64,000 bases of DNA from Sipunculus nudus (GCA_026874595.1 CM049309.1:53790079-53854078); one strand, 5' to 3'; positions 11,850 through 22,765 are shown, numbered from the stretch's first letter. Notes: generated by a model not told the origin, from the sequence alone. Numbers and translations: made by a program.

Positions 11850-12453
11850 GTTTAAGCACAGGCGCTTGAGTCTCTATTAATAATAAAGTCTTTATATCTC
11901 TAATAATCTTAGATACTTCAAGGAAGTCCGTTCAAACGATAATACCGTGTTATCACTTGTAATATGACGAGGTAGGCAACTCCGCCAAAAAAAATCTCTT
12001 GCGATTGTGAGGGATAATATGTTCTCGACCCGCTTTTACTCGCTTTATCCTCCGTTTTTACGTTATGCATATTATCGTACAATACTTCAGGAGTTACAGA
12101 ATTCAATCCAATTTCCATTGTTTTCAACCATCAGTACAAGATCATAATAACCTTTTGTGGTGATGTCTGAATTTCGACGTCGTCCATTCCAAATGGTGGC
12201 GGAAGCGGCTTTCATTGACAGGTAAGTGATGCGCAGTGGTATGACCTTACGTGACCCATCTGGAACGGCCACCGTCGAAAGGTTTTGGCTGAGTTGCCTA
12301 CTTTGTCACATTACAAGTGATAGCACGGTATTACCGTTTTATTATTGGGTCGTTTGACCTGATATCGTCGTAGTATCTGTAAGAACATTGGAGATATGAA
12401 GATAATGATACTTTTTTTTATATAAATAGGGATTCAAGCGCCTGTGATTAAAC
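11850..12453. mobile_element. foldback/MITE element with ~150-base inverted ends
   Basis: The left end, GTTTAAGCACAGGCGCTTGA at 11850, is the inverse of the right end, TCAAGCGCCTGTGATTAAAC, which ends at 12453. Inversion continues inward with gaps through TAGATACTTC/GTAGTATCT and TTCAAACGAT/GTCGTTTG. It then includes a well-kept inner arm of about 53 bases (11941-11993 against 12282-12335) containing AGTTGCCTAC and TTACAAGTGATA. The core of about 290 bases has short minus-strand frames but no transposase. This fits a non-autonomous DNA transposon. No target-site duplication was clear. Confidence 0.75.
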
Positions 12454-12476
12454 ATGGCACAAATGTGATTTCATAC

Positions 12477-12830
12477 CAGCCGTGTGCATATTCAGCCAAT
12501 TTTGACGAACGACAAAAATCGTGGATTTTGTTGGTCTAATATGAGATTTATTACACGTGTTTTACGACAGAATTTGATTTCCAATTTCAACTAATTTTTG
12601 ACAATATCTGTGTCGGCATAACATGTCCCGAAAACATGTCGGACCTTAAATTTGTCCGATGATCGCGCTCGGAAGAATACAGAAACCGGACTAATTTCCC
12701 CGAAAAATCATGCTAATATGACATGTCCCTATTGGCCATATCCTGATTTATTTTTATGCGTCCCGATGTCGATAAACGCCACACGACAAAAAAAGTCGAA
12801 AAATCTCGCCCTGAGGGATCCTGCAGTCGT
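12477..12830 (+). mobile_element. REP-F copy 1 (diverged TIR element)
   Basis: Shares ordered blocks with 19868-20329: GTGCATATTCAGCCAATTTT, ACAAAAATCG, TCTAATATGAGAT, GTCCGATGATCGCGCTCGGA, and GTCGATAAACGCCACACGAC. The ends are too diverged to fix. No coding capacity. Confidence 0.6.
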
Positions 12831-13015
12831 GGTCGAAGTTATGCTCATCAATGCTTCATCATTTACTCAACTTAAAAATCACTTCTTGTTCTCGTAACAA
12901 CCGGAGGTTAAAAACGGAAGTGAAGTACAAAAGAAACGGGTTTATATCAGTATCCCCATTGTACTGAGACTGTGTGCTGTGTACTGAGACTGTATCGCCT
13001 GGAAACATTTGTATA

Positions 13016-13078
13016 AAGCAAAGTTGAACTGGTAGTGTGAAAGAATAGGCATAATATTGCTCCTGATTATGTCATTTT
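13016..13078 (+). mobile_element. 3'-end fragment of a TTAA-type MITE
   Basis: AAGCAAAGTTGAACTGGTAG through TAGGCATAATATTGCTCCTG to GATTATGTCATTTTAA matches the last ~63 bases of the complete element at 62231-62744. The rest of that element is missing here. Confidence 0.75.
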
Positions 13079-13083
13079 AACTT

Positions 13084-13200
13084 CGGTATGTACGTCGGCA
13101 GAGTTCATTGCTTCGAGGAGCCCCCAGAGACGCACTCGTTTGTGAGTGATACACGGCTGTGGACCTGCATGTAGAGTGCTCATTCTGGATGGGGCCGACC
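13084..13200 (-). mobile_element. degenerate SINE-A fragment
   Basis: TCGAGGAGCCCCCAGAGACG..CACTCGTTTGTGAGTGATAC..ACGGCTGTGGAC parallels the internal part of the minus-strand SINE at 27120-27490. No tail or target-site duplication can be assigned. Confidence 0.5.
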
Positions 13201-14484
13201 GTGTAAAATCTCATCGTACCGTTGTTCCTGAATTTCAGGGTGTTTAATAGATCATAAAACATGTTTTGCTGACGATTGTTTACTGATCACAAAACAATCT
13301 GATCCGACATCTGTTCCAAATTACACCGCTGCCAGGTGGCGGAGGTTTAGTTTCCATTGGTTGGTTGTTTGGTCGATTTGTTTATTAGCATCTTTAATCA
13401 TTATGTCATGAACAGATTTTGTTGAAATTACACGCAATGTGGGTTGTTAGTAAAAACCTAAGAAAGAATTATCCAGTTTTTTTTAGGTATTCTGAATTAC
13501 CATATATAATGTTTTTGTTTAGAGTTTGACATTTGAGTCGCCATTAACTAATACAAGGGGAAACTTTAGTTTGTGTAAAATTCCGCACGTGTTGAATAAT
13601 TTTACCTTCTGTGATGTGCATAAGTGTCGTCTTTGTCAGGTGTCATCAGGTTTCAGCGGCGTATACCTAGCCTCCTTGCCGCCCGGGGCGGTCTCAGAGA
13701 TTTCCGCCCTCCTAACAAAACATTAAAACACTAGACAAAATATAGAAACATATCACGTCAAATTTCCTTGTTATAGGCTTTTAGTTGACAACAACGCAAT
13801 TATATGGATGAATTCATTGGCAGGGAATTCCGTCGCCACACATTATAGAGCAGTCATCCCTCTGCTAATGTAAATCAAAGATCGTCCTTACTTCAAACAA
13901 GTATATTTCATTATGAAGTGCACAGAAAAGAATAAATCATAACTAGGGGAAAAATATACTGCAGGATACACATATAATGTAGTGACTTAATTTTCATGTA
14001 AACACGATTAATGATTAGCTTAAACTCAGGATGAAAAAAAAACTTCATTTGATGAGTGTTATAAATACCTTGTCACTTCTTTATTTCCACCTCTTGTTAT
14101 CGCATATAACAATAGCTTTACCTAATAGAAGCTGTGATATGCATGGTACTGCAGCAAGCAAATATGGCACTTATACTTGAGTCTTTACTCAAAACTTGTA
14201 ATTTCATGAGTTATATGTGGACAGGGTAAGTTAAAAGGTTTCAGAAAAAAAACTGTTTGGATAAACTGTGACATTTTTTGTTTAATTATTTTATCTTCAA
14301 AGTTATAAACATGCATAAATTGAAGGCTACATCAAATTCATTTTAGAATTAGTGATTATGTTTCTGCACTTTGCGAGGTTTTATTTATGAACTTAAGATT
14401 ATTTTATTCAATAAAGTATTTGAAAAATCTCATATAATTATATCATTGAAATATACTTTATATATTAACTTGAAATCATATTTT
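13201..14484. other. noncoding stretch
   Basis: No gene. A short GC patch at 13655-13710 (GCCGCCCGGGGCGGTCTC) resembles repeat fragments elsewhere in the window (17270-17335). Otherwise AT-rich unique-looking DNA. Confidence 0.45.
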
Positions 14485-15925
14485 TAGTTCAGCTGACTGA
14501 AAGTCATCTGAGCTATAGCGAACGCTCATTGTCCGTCATCCGTCTGTCTGTCCGTCTCACTGACTGTCTGTTTACAGGGCACAAATCGTAACCACTGGAC
14601 CTAGAATCTTCCAACTTGACATCCAGGGAGGTCCATGAAAAATCTACTTGGAAACCTGAAATTAAAAGATCTACTGGGAAACTTGAAATTAAGTCTCTGT
14701 TACCCATATCCTCCGAGTTGTAGGGCTCAGAAGTACCCCCGAGAATAATGGAACATTTGATACAAAAGCTCTTAAGTAACAGAACAACTAATGCATTGAT
14801 CACCATGATTCTTTGCATGGATATTGATCATGGAGTGTTTCATCAGTTTCTGCAGACTGGTGGCGCCACCTGTATTTTTTCAGTTTTTTTTTACGATTTT
14901 TTTTTCTCTATTTTTGAGACCTTAAAAGATGCGGTCATGTGTTCACAGTGTACAAATCGTAACCACTAGACCTAGAATCTTCTAACTTGACATCCAGGGA
15001 GGTCCATGAAAAATCTCCTTGGAAAAACCTGATTAAGTCTCTGTTACCTATATCCTTTCGAGTTATGGGGCTCAGAAGTACCATCTTCAGAAGGTCATCT
15101 GTTCACAGGGTAAAAATCGGAACCAATAGCCTTAGAATCTTCTAACTTGACATCCAGAGAGGTCAATGAAAATTTCCTTGGAAACATGAAAGTAAGTCTC
15201 TGTTACCTATATCTTCCCGAGTTATGGGGCTCAGAAGTACCCCCCAGAATAAGGGAAAATTTGATACAAAAGCTCAAGTAACAGAACAACTAATGCATTG
15301 ATCACCATGATTCTCTGCATGAATATTTATCATGGAATGTTTTTAAATTTTGTATTTTTTAAATTTTGTTCAATTTTTTTCTCTGTTTTTTTAGATCTTT
15401 AAAGATGTGGTAATCTGTTAACAGGGCATAAATTGTAACCACTGGTCCTAGATTCTTCTAACTTGCCATCCGGCGAGTTCCATGAAAAAATTACTTGGAA
15501 ACCTACTGTAACCCATATTCTCCCAGCTATGGGGCTTACAAGCAACTCCAGAATAATTAAAAATTTGATACTAAAGTAGTGCACAAATCATAACCTTGAA
15601 CCCAGAATCTCCTAATTTGACATCCTCAGAGTTCCTAAAAGTTTACCTCAGAAACCTGAAATTGGGTCACTGTGACATATATTATCAGAGTTTTACGGGT
15701 ATGTTTGAGCACCCCAGAAATAATGCAAAATACACACAAATTGCCAGATTACTCAGGAAAGGCTGGTTGGATTGTCATTAAATTTGGTGTGCTAATGGGT
15801 CTAGATGAACTTGAGCTAATATGCATGAATGATGATGCCGCCTACATTATCTTAATTAGTTGCGTGTGCAAGGACATATTGTCAACATGTCAGTCGGCTG
15901 AGCGTCATGACCCATGGGTCACTTG
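14485..15925 (+). mobile_element. REP-A copy 2
   Basis: Starts TTAGTTCAGCTGACTGAAAG and carries GAGCTATAGCG and the GTCC head. Monomer starts are near 14568, 14938, 15099 and 15414, with decayed material after 15575. It ends CAGTCGGCTGAGCGTCATGA then CCCATGGGTCA. It is shorter than copy 1 and the monomers are more degraded. Open frames inside it are chance products of the repeat. Confidence 0.8.
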
Positions 15926-15990
15926 TTTTTCATCGCATACAATATTTGTCTGTAGGTAGTGGATGATTAAACGGTTAATAACAGTACAGG

Positions 15991-16389
15991 AACCGGCTTC
16001 TGTGGCTCAAGGGTAGTGCATAGGGCTCAAAGCCGGGAAATCGTGAGTTCGAATCTCAGCCGAGGCGGCGAGATTTTCACGGCCTGCCCCAACCCAGGGT
16101 GAGCGCTCTGCAGGCTTAATGGGGAGACTGTGCCCAACAGTCGTGTCTCACTAACAAAAGATTTCGCCTTTCGGGGGTTCCTCGGTGTTATGACCCATCA
16201 AGGGGGATGTTACGCACCCAGGACCCACAGGAGTGATACACCGAGCCAGGTTGACGCCACAATTATCGCGTGTAAGCCGCTTACACGAAACCGAAATGGA
16301 ATTCTGCAGATGTACATAATACTTAGTGAAGCAAGCATTAAAAAAAGTGGAGGCAGTTACCTCCACCAAAAAAAAGAAAAAAAAAAAAA
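15991..16389 (+). mobile_element. SINE-A: complete tRNA-derived SINE with TSD
   Basis: The 5' head has pol III internal promoter boxes: an A-box-like TGGCTCAAGGG (16003-16013) and a B-box-like GTTCGAATC (16047-16055), spaced as in a tRNA. A unique body follows, then a 3' hairpin with stem GTGGAGG/CCTCCAC (16347-16366) and an A-rich tail. Perfect direct repeats AACAGTACAGG flank it (15980-15990 and 16390-16400), marking a target-site duplication. The head has diverged too far to be a working tRNA. A second copy lies on the minus strand near 27120-27490. Confidence 0.88.
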
Positions 16390-16400
16390 AACAGTACAGG

Positions 16401-18032
16401 CAAATATATCTTTATTTCAGTTTTAAACTGTAAAATGTAACACTGATACTTGATACGTTAACTGAACGTGTGGCATTGCAGCAAAGGGGATTCATCCTGC
16501 CGGACATATATTTGAAATGCAATTTTAAAGATAAAAGAACTCATACAAAGGTCTTTGTGAAGGATGTTTATTATTCACGTAACATAAAAGATTATAAGGT
16601 CATATTAACATTAAATTCTTCAACCAGTGGTAAATCAAAAGACACAGAAATTAAGGTAGTACTCAATATATTCACGAAAATGTAAACGTTTGTATTTTAA
16701 CTATTGATAGAGTATGGGGAATCAAGGAAGATGGCATTTCAGGTTGTTTCACGGTGTTTAAATTTCATGGAATTTTGGCGAAATCAATGGTCGAAATTCT
16801 TTATATATTCCAAGGAGAGAGCAACAGAATTCCTCATAATATTTTCCGCAGAATGTGTAAAACAACACCCCAACCAACCACCAGGGGCCATTTGTCTTCT
16901 GGCAGGGATTTTCCCTGGTTAGTACCCCCCTAGGGATATCTGTAAACGTAGACTGCCCTGAAATGCACGCCTGTGCAGGACTGGTCGGATTATCGATGGC
17001 GTTCTGACATTGCAAGACCGCTGATCTTATAAAGAATAACAACAGATATGCATTTTATTTTTGCGTAGCTTGCCTCTATTGAGATCGTTTGGCAAATCAT
17101 TTGGTTGGTTCACGGCCTATGCAGTTAATAATTCCTGAAATACTTGGAATGGGACACATAGCCAAAAAAAATCACAAAACTTTTAGATTTTTCTGACCAG
17201 TCTTGCTAAACGGCAAACTTTGTACTTTTTGAGGAACTCCTCATGCCATTTCATTATACTAATTCCCCGAAATACTGCCCCCCAAAATGTGCAGCCCTGG
17301 GCGGACCGCCCATGCCGCCACCCAGGTACGCCACTGTCAGGTATCAGCCGTACCACAACATTTAATGCCGTGGCATACAATTAATTTCTACATGCCGCTT
17401 ATGCAGCCCACACCAGGGTTTGATTAGGATCCAAGTAATATTCCGGATCTGATGCTTTTTAATGTTGGCTGAGGTATCTTTGCGGTCACTGGGTGCTTTC
17501 TGTATTACTGACACATTATCGCTTTCTGCTAATTTTTCACCTGAATAAATCCATGTTGACATGATGAACCTATATTCGCAAGTTCAGTGCGTCATAAGGG
17601 GAATGTGTAAATGATTTTAGAAATTTACACATAACACGAATACAAATGAAAGGAAAATATAAGCGTATGTAGTTTTAAATGCTATATATAAGCGTCACGT
17701 AGCTTAAAATGAATTGGGCATTGTTTACAAATAACTGCTGAATGATATGTTTATATAGCTTAAACCGCGTTTTGAAGTGTCGTCGGACTGTCAAGCTGGT
17801 TATCAGTAATTAGCATATAAGGTATATTTAGCACATGTGTAATGTATTTGAGGGCACCGAATTTGCGTCTTCTGAGGTATTATGTTTATCTTTTTTACGG
17901 CAGAAGGCAAACTGGTGATTAACCTCTTCAGTGACGTATACCTGCACACCATTTTGTTATCAACCTTAAAACACTCGTAATAATTTTCGTCACATCGATT
18001 GCATACTTTTTGTATGAAACCTAATGTCATAC
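16401..18032. other. noncoding stretch with a possible small exon
   Basis: A 71-codon frame at 16470-16685 (+) follows an AG at GCATTGCAG (about 16483) and could be part of a terminal exon, but no family or poly(A) signal supports it. A GC-rich fragment at 17270-17335 looks like repeat debris. Nothing else is named. Confidence 0.35.
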
Positions 18033-18220
18033 CCGGCGCTATTTACAAGCTGAATGTCAGGGTTTGGTTATGTACTTTTTAATATCCCTTTTTCCTCTGA
18101 AGCTCATGAAAATTATCAAAGCAACATGTCCTCATAAACAGTATATTTCCTATTAAATACTTGTTTATATATATTATGTCTATTCACGGTGTTATTTACA
18201 CGTTGGCAGTCAGGGTTTAA
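18033..18220 (+). repeat. short diverged direct repeat
   Basis: CGGCGCTATTTACAAGCTG..TGTCAGGGTTT near 18033-18063 and CGGTGTTATTTACACGTTG..GCAGTCAGGGTTT near 18188-18220, about 155 bases apart. Confidence 0.45.
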
Positions 18221-18235
18221 GACTGACTAGCATAA

Positions 18236-19118
18236 GTAGGAAATAACTGGTATCTGGTACCTGTACCTTGAACCAAAGCATCTGTACCTGGTAATATGTA
18301 CTTCAGGTACCTGTATGATGCTTGAAATGGACACCAGACTTGGTTCGAGTACACGTACAGAACATAACTGTCACCAGTGTCAGGACAGTGGTAATTACCA
18401 AGCTTACATCAAGGCAGCCTTTTTACATTGAGTCAACCAGATGGGTTAGTTGCATGCTGGTCTACCTCTAGCAATTATAAAGGTTCTTTTTGGCGTGATC
18501 ACCACTGAATAAAGGGCGACCAGGAAAGGTTATGATTGGTTTTGCTCACTTCTCCCATGTAGATACACGTCTGGTAAACATAGAACAGAGAAAAAGAAGA
18601 ATTGAAGAAAATACATCTCCAATCGCTGAACTCAAAAACTTTCCATCTGAAAAGCACAAATGTTGTTGCTCATAATTGTAAAACCACTCCTCAGTGTGAC
18701 TTTCTTCAATAAACATGATTGTTGGTACTTTATTACAAATATGGACAGAAGATCATGACATTTCAGTTACTGAATGAGTTTCATATTTCTATAAAAATAA
18801 CTTTGTAAATATTGTCAACTTGTATATTTATCACTTTAATCTGTATATACAAGGCCTATATTTCCAAATGAAACATAGGGAGCGATCATTTAATACCTTT
18901 GAATAATATATTCTGGAATTATACAATAACTTATTTCATTACTAGATGAAATGTGAGTAATTAACGTCAGTTCAAATGTATTAAAAATGATAAAAAAAAA
19001 TGCCAATATCTGTACCCAGGTACTTTCTAAAGTACCTGAACCTTTTACTAGGTACCCTACAAATATTCTGTACCTGGACCTGACTATTTCACGAGTATCT
19101 GTACCTGCACATGTAGGT
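18236..19118. mobile_element. GTACCTG-rich foldback-like element
   Basis: Two blocks packed with GTACCTG/CAGGTAC words bracket about 650 bases. The left block (18236-18350) has CTGGTACCTGTACCTTGAAC and CTTCAGGTACCTGTATG. The right block (19005-19118) has CCCAGGTACTTTCTAAAGTA, CTGTACCTGGACCTG and CTGTACCTGCACATG. Because the word is nearly self-complementary, the ends can pair in several registers. No transposase frame is seen. Confidence 0.55.
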
Positions 19119-19425
19119 AGTGTCTCATATAACTGACCCCAACCTCGAAATTATATTCTTTTAGATAATCACACTGATAGCTCTCTTTTTACTCCTTTTG
19201 AACAGAAATTATATTTCCTCTATTATTTATAACTAGAAATCTGCATTCCAAGTAATGCCAGCCTCCAATGCAATGCATATAGGAAGCTCCCAAAACCGTG
19301 TTTGCATTCACTTATTCATTTAATATTCACATATTCATTCGTACATTTGTAAATATTCTTTGATGACATTCCTGAACCGGATCAATTCTTCACTGGCCCA
19401 TTCCTGAAATGCCTGAAAATGTCAA
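19119..19425. other. noncoding stretch
   Basis: Nothing recognised. Confidence 0.5.
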
Positions 19426-19525
19426 GAGATTCCGTTTAAGATTGCGTGAGTTATGTTGAAGACAAACACACTAACACACAAACGAACGGGGATGAACGCA
19501 TATCCTCATAGCGGAGGCAATAAAA
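19426..19525 (-). repeat. dispersed repeat, inverse of 48945-49070
   Basis: Read on the minus strand this gives TTATTGCCTCCGC, then GTTCATCCCCGTTCGTTTGT, GTGTTAGTGTGTTTGTC and ACTCACGCAATC. The same order occurs on the plus strand at 48945-49070. The family resembles an animal repeat I know that begins with paired CCTCCGCC/GAGG. Confidence 0.6.
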
Positions 19526-19867
19526 GAAGTTATCTCTGTAAAATAATTACTGAAACAGATTTTTGTTAGAACAATAATGGGACCAGTCAATTTTCTCTGT
19601 ACAAATGTTCAACATGTATTTCAAAATGTTCAAAATACCGTTTTCTTTATATCTAGGGCATGTGACCGTTATCCCTGCATACATATGCATGACCCCTTGG
19701 GCTACATATATATACTTATGCATTGATCGAGTGGGAAATTAACTGTTTTCAAAACAAATCACTCACGACTCTTCCTCCATTTTTGTTATTATACCTTTAA
19801 CAGGCCTGCTATAGAGATGTATGTGTGCATGTTAGGGAAGACTTCGACAAATGAGTGATGTTTCTAC

Positions 19868-20329
19868 AAAGCCGGGCGCATTTGACGCTTATTTTATCGC
19901 AGGAGAAAAATCGTGAGGTTGTTCGGACTAAAGCCGGATGCATATTAGGCCGATTTTGACGTAGGAGAAAAATCGACAGTTTTGTCGGGCTAATATAAGA
20001 TCAATCAATTCTTTTAAACATCAACGAAATACCTACAAAATCACACAATTTGCGTTGGCAAAGTATGCACAGAGGAAAGACCTTTTCTGGATGTATTGGT
20101 AAGATCGCCCTTCTGGTTATAACGTCTCGTAGAAATGGTGGACCTGTAGCATGGTAGATGCGCTAGGTCCGAAGATCGCGCGGCGAAGAATAAAGAAAAT
20201 CAGGGTAATGTGCAGGAAAGAATAGGACTAATATCACATCTTCCTACTGGATTTAAATGTCCTGACGGCGATAAACGTCCCACGACAAAACTTGGCCTAT
20301 TATAAAACGCGCCGGCTAAGCCCGGCTTT
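19868..20329. mobile_element. REP-F copy 2: TIR element, 462 bases
   Basis: Perfect 10-base terminal inverted repeats AAAGCCGGGC (19868-19877) and GCCCGGCTTT (20320-20329). A second AAAGCCGG followed by ATGCATATTAGGCC lies just inside at 19930. The internal blocks match 12477-12830 in the same order. No open frame of note, so this is a non-autonomous element. Confidence 0.7.
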
Positions 20330-21592
20330 ATCACACGGATGAACGTTTTGTCTGAATTCTACCTAATTGCTAACGTTTTCTGTCCGTCAGCTTGATGTTC
20401 TCTCTAATAAATTATTAGCCGGGAAACTCCCGTTGTTTTATTCATAAAGCAGCTCAGCAAAACCCCTGTTAAATTTTGGCTCAGGCATTGCCATTGCAAA
20501 ATATACAGTCTTCCACCTGCTTCAATAGTGGCTAACTTCCGCTTCCGAGGCAAAGGTCCCGATCGTCACGTGACCGGGATATTCGACACTTGGTTCCCCT
20601 GATATGAATCTCCGAGGCAGGCAAGCTTAATTTCCGTACGGATGCCTTCCTGATGAGCGCTCATGATAATTTTAGAAATCTCGCTCCTGAGCTTATGTGC
20701 CCATCTCATTTTAGTTAGCATTGTTTTACGTAAATTGATGGCCTTTTCTGACAATTTACAAACCTTCCTTTGTGTTATTTATTAATGATGGTTATATATT
20801 TATCCTTGTCCCTAATGTATGGTTTGAATTTTAGGGATTGGTAAAACAGTTTGCAGTTGAAACTTGTAATACATACTGATATCTTAATTTATAGTATGTA
20901 CAGCAGATGAAAAATTAATTCCGTCTTCCGTCCTTGTACCTGTTGCAATAAACCCAAAAAACAGGATTTTCCCCCCAGGAATCCCGTCATCCCGGTGTCT
21001 CATTAAATGTGTTTGTCGGTATTCATTGTCCGTCTCCCCGGCGTGTGTGTTTGTGCTGGGACAGCAGGCTGATGCTGCATGTTCCCGTAAACTTGCTTAA
21101 GCAGTCCTCTCCCACAAAATCACAGCAGGACATTGTTATAGGCTCCACCCGTTCGTCCAATCCTTTGAAATATTAATCCCGAGCCCTCCAGACATGGTGT
21201 GTACAGTCTGGTTTTACCAGGCACCCTTTAACATCAATTTTCTTCTGGTTTTTGCGTGAACTCCTCGACATTTTCCATTTCTACAAGGATCCTCTTTTGC
21301 TTAAAATAAATGAAACATTCTTTTCTTCTTTCTAGGCGTGTTTGACACATCCTTTTTCTTTTAATATTTGTTGTAACTATGATGGGGTTATCCTGAAAAA
21401 GAATTAACGTTATTTGCTGAAGTAACGTTGGCAACGCAAAACAGGGAATAGATCCATTCATGTAATCTTCATGAGATAAACATTCACCTGCCAAGCATTA
21501 TCACGGCATGTTGAAAAAAGGAAAATAAACTATACTTCTGTGCTTGCATCAGCTATCAAAACGGCCAGGGCTTTTGTTTGTTTCCCAAGACT

Positions 21593-21593
<1 letters not shown>
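20330..21593. other. noncoding stretch, partly high complexity
   Basis: 20400-20760 and 20930-21190 are balanced in composition and not visibly repetitive. They could be conserved noncoding DNA, but no gene or exon is supported. Confidence 0.4.

Positions 21594-21677
<84 letters not shown>
21594..21677. repeat. (TA)n microsatellite
   Basis: About 84 bases of alternating TA with one C interruption. Confidence 0.95.
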
Positions 21678-21681
<4 letters not shown>

Positions 21682-21755
21682 GGGCCGTCAAAACATGTTC
21701 CATTATAAAATAATAACAAAATAATAAAATTAGTTGAGGAAAACATGGTTTATAC

Positions 21756-22478
21756 TGTGCGTTAACAATTCAGTTTATATTAATTGGATCATCCAATCAT
21801 AAATTGTAATCAAGGAGACAGAGTTGATAATATTTGGTAAAGTTGTATGTTGTTGTCATCCGGATTGTTTACATCAGTGCCAAGGAGGCTGGGAGATTAT
21901 CCAATAGTATTTGTTTCTTATGTAAGTAAATAGGCTTACTGTACCATGATATATTATAATTAGATGACAAAAGGTTCTAGAAAATTCAGGCAATGAGTAA
22001 TTTCCAATAGGTTAATTCCAGTATATTCCTAAGGGCGCCAGCCTTGACGAGAAAAGACCTGATCTTTCTAGAGACTTCTCGAAGTTTCGGCTAGCCAGAT
22101 ATAAATACGTGGTGTCAGCCGGTTATCCCGTTAATGAATTTGGAAGCTAGCGTCAACTGAGAACGGGTCGTGTTATATCAATGACTGATTAGGTGTATAC
22201 CGAGCGGGGTATAGTTGTAAAATACCGCGAAGACATTATTAGTCCTGGAGACAGTACATATAGTTACAGCCGAGCAGGGCGTTAGAAGATTACGTGACTT
22301 GTACTTTGTTGAAGACGTTGTTATTGTGAGATTGGAGCCAGTCAAGGACGGCGGTGGCCAATTGTTGGATGTTACCGTAATAAACTTGTGTTTTTCAATT
22401 CAGACAACGAGTGATATTTTGGACTGTTCAGAGTGAAAGAACTTGGCAATATATGTCCGCTGCGTGGGTGGTGTGACA
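21756..22478 (+). mobile_element. candidate solo LTR with heat-shock element
   Basis: The block has the order expected of a long terminal repeat: CCAAT words upstream, a heat-shock-type array at 22066-22088, TATAAATA at 22100, AATAAA at 22379, and an end of GTGTGACA at 22478. A possible TG start is TGTGCGTTAA at 21756. The would-be 5-base flanks (TATAC left, TATAT right) differ at one position. No gag/pol frame adjoins, so if it is an LTR it is a solo one. It could instead be a stand-alone inducible promoter. Boundaries are inferred. Confidence 0.4.
22066..22107 (+). promoter_or_regulatory. heat-shock element plus TATA box
   Basis: Five alternating triplets at exact 5-base spacing: TTC (22066), GAG (22071, one mismatch to GAA), TTC (22076), GAA (22081), TTC (22086). 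The three clean ones form TTCTCGAAGTTTC, a canonical HSF trimer site. TATAAATA follows at 22100-22107, an arrangement like that of Hsp70 promoters. No heat-shock protein frame lies downstream. Confidence 0.6.
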
Positions 22479-22479
22479 T

Positions 22480-22687
22480 ATATATATATATATTAAAATA
22501 TAAATTCATAACTTTTTTGCGGTTGAATTAAGATATATATGACAATATCAGTATAATATGACAATATCAACATTTAAGATATATGGAATAATCGATTAAA
22601 AAAGAATCATCATTTGTTTTGTTTTTATCTCCCAATTGTTGATTTTATATCTGATTCCTACAGCTAATATTTATGTGCATGTACAAA
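22480..22687. other. AT-rich spacer with short TA run
   Basis: TA alternation to about 22494, then AT-rich DNA with AATATCA/ACAATATCA near-repeats at 22540-22572. Nothing else. Confidence 0.5.
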
Positions 22688-22765
22688 AGGAAAAAAAGGG
22701 ATGGTTCTCAGACTCTTTTTTCCATAAAATCAGTGCGGGCGGGCGATTTTTTTTTTTTGCATTTT
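22688..22765 (+). mobile_element. REP-D terminal fragment
   Basis: GGAAAAAAAGGGATGGTTCT then CAG and, further in, GTGCGGGCGGGCG match the TIR and subterminal region of the REP-D MITE (complete at 33232-33538). The remainder is missing. Confidence 0.55.

Noticed and set aside
16002-16066. Functional tRNA gene
   Set aside because: The A and B boxes are there, but the acceptor stem and anticodon arm do not pair, and the sequence continues into a SINE body with a target-site duplication.
21549-21746. Tyr-Ile repeat proteins across (TA)n arrays (also at 23162, 28698, 30954, 46614 and 49742)
   Set aside because: They are artefacts of translating TA microsatellites.
22066-22480. Promoter of a heat-shock protein gene
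   Set aside because: The HSE and TATA are convincing, but no heat-shock protein frame or exon follows within several kb.
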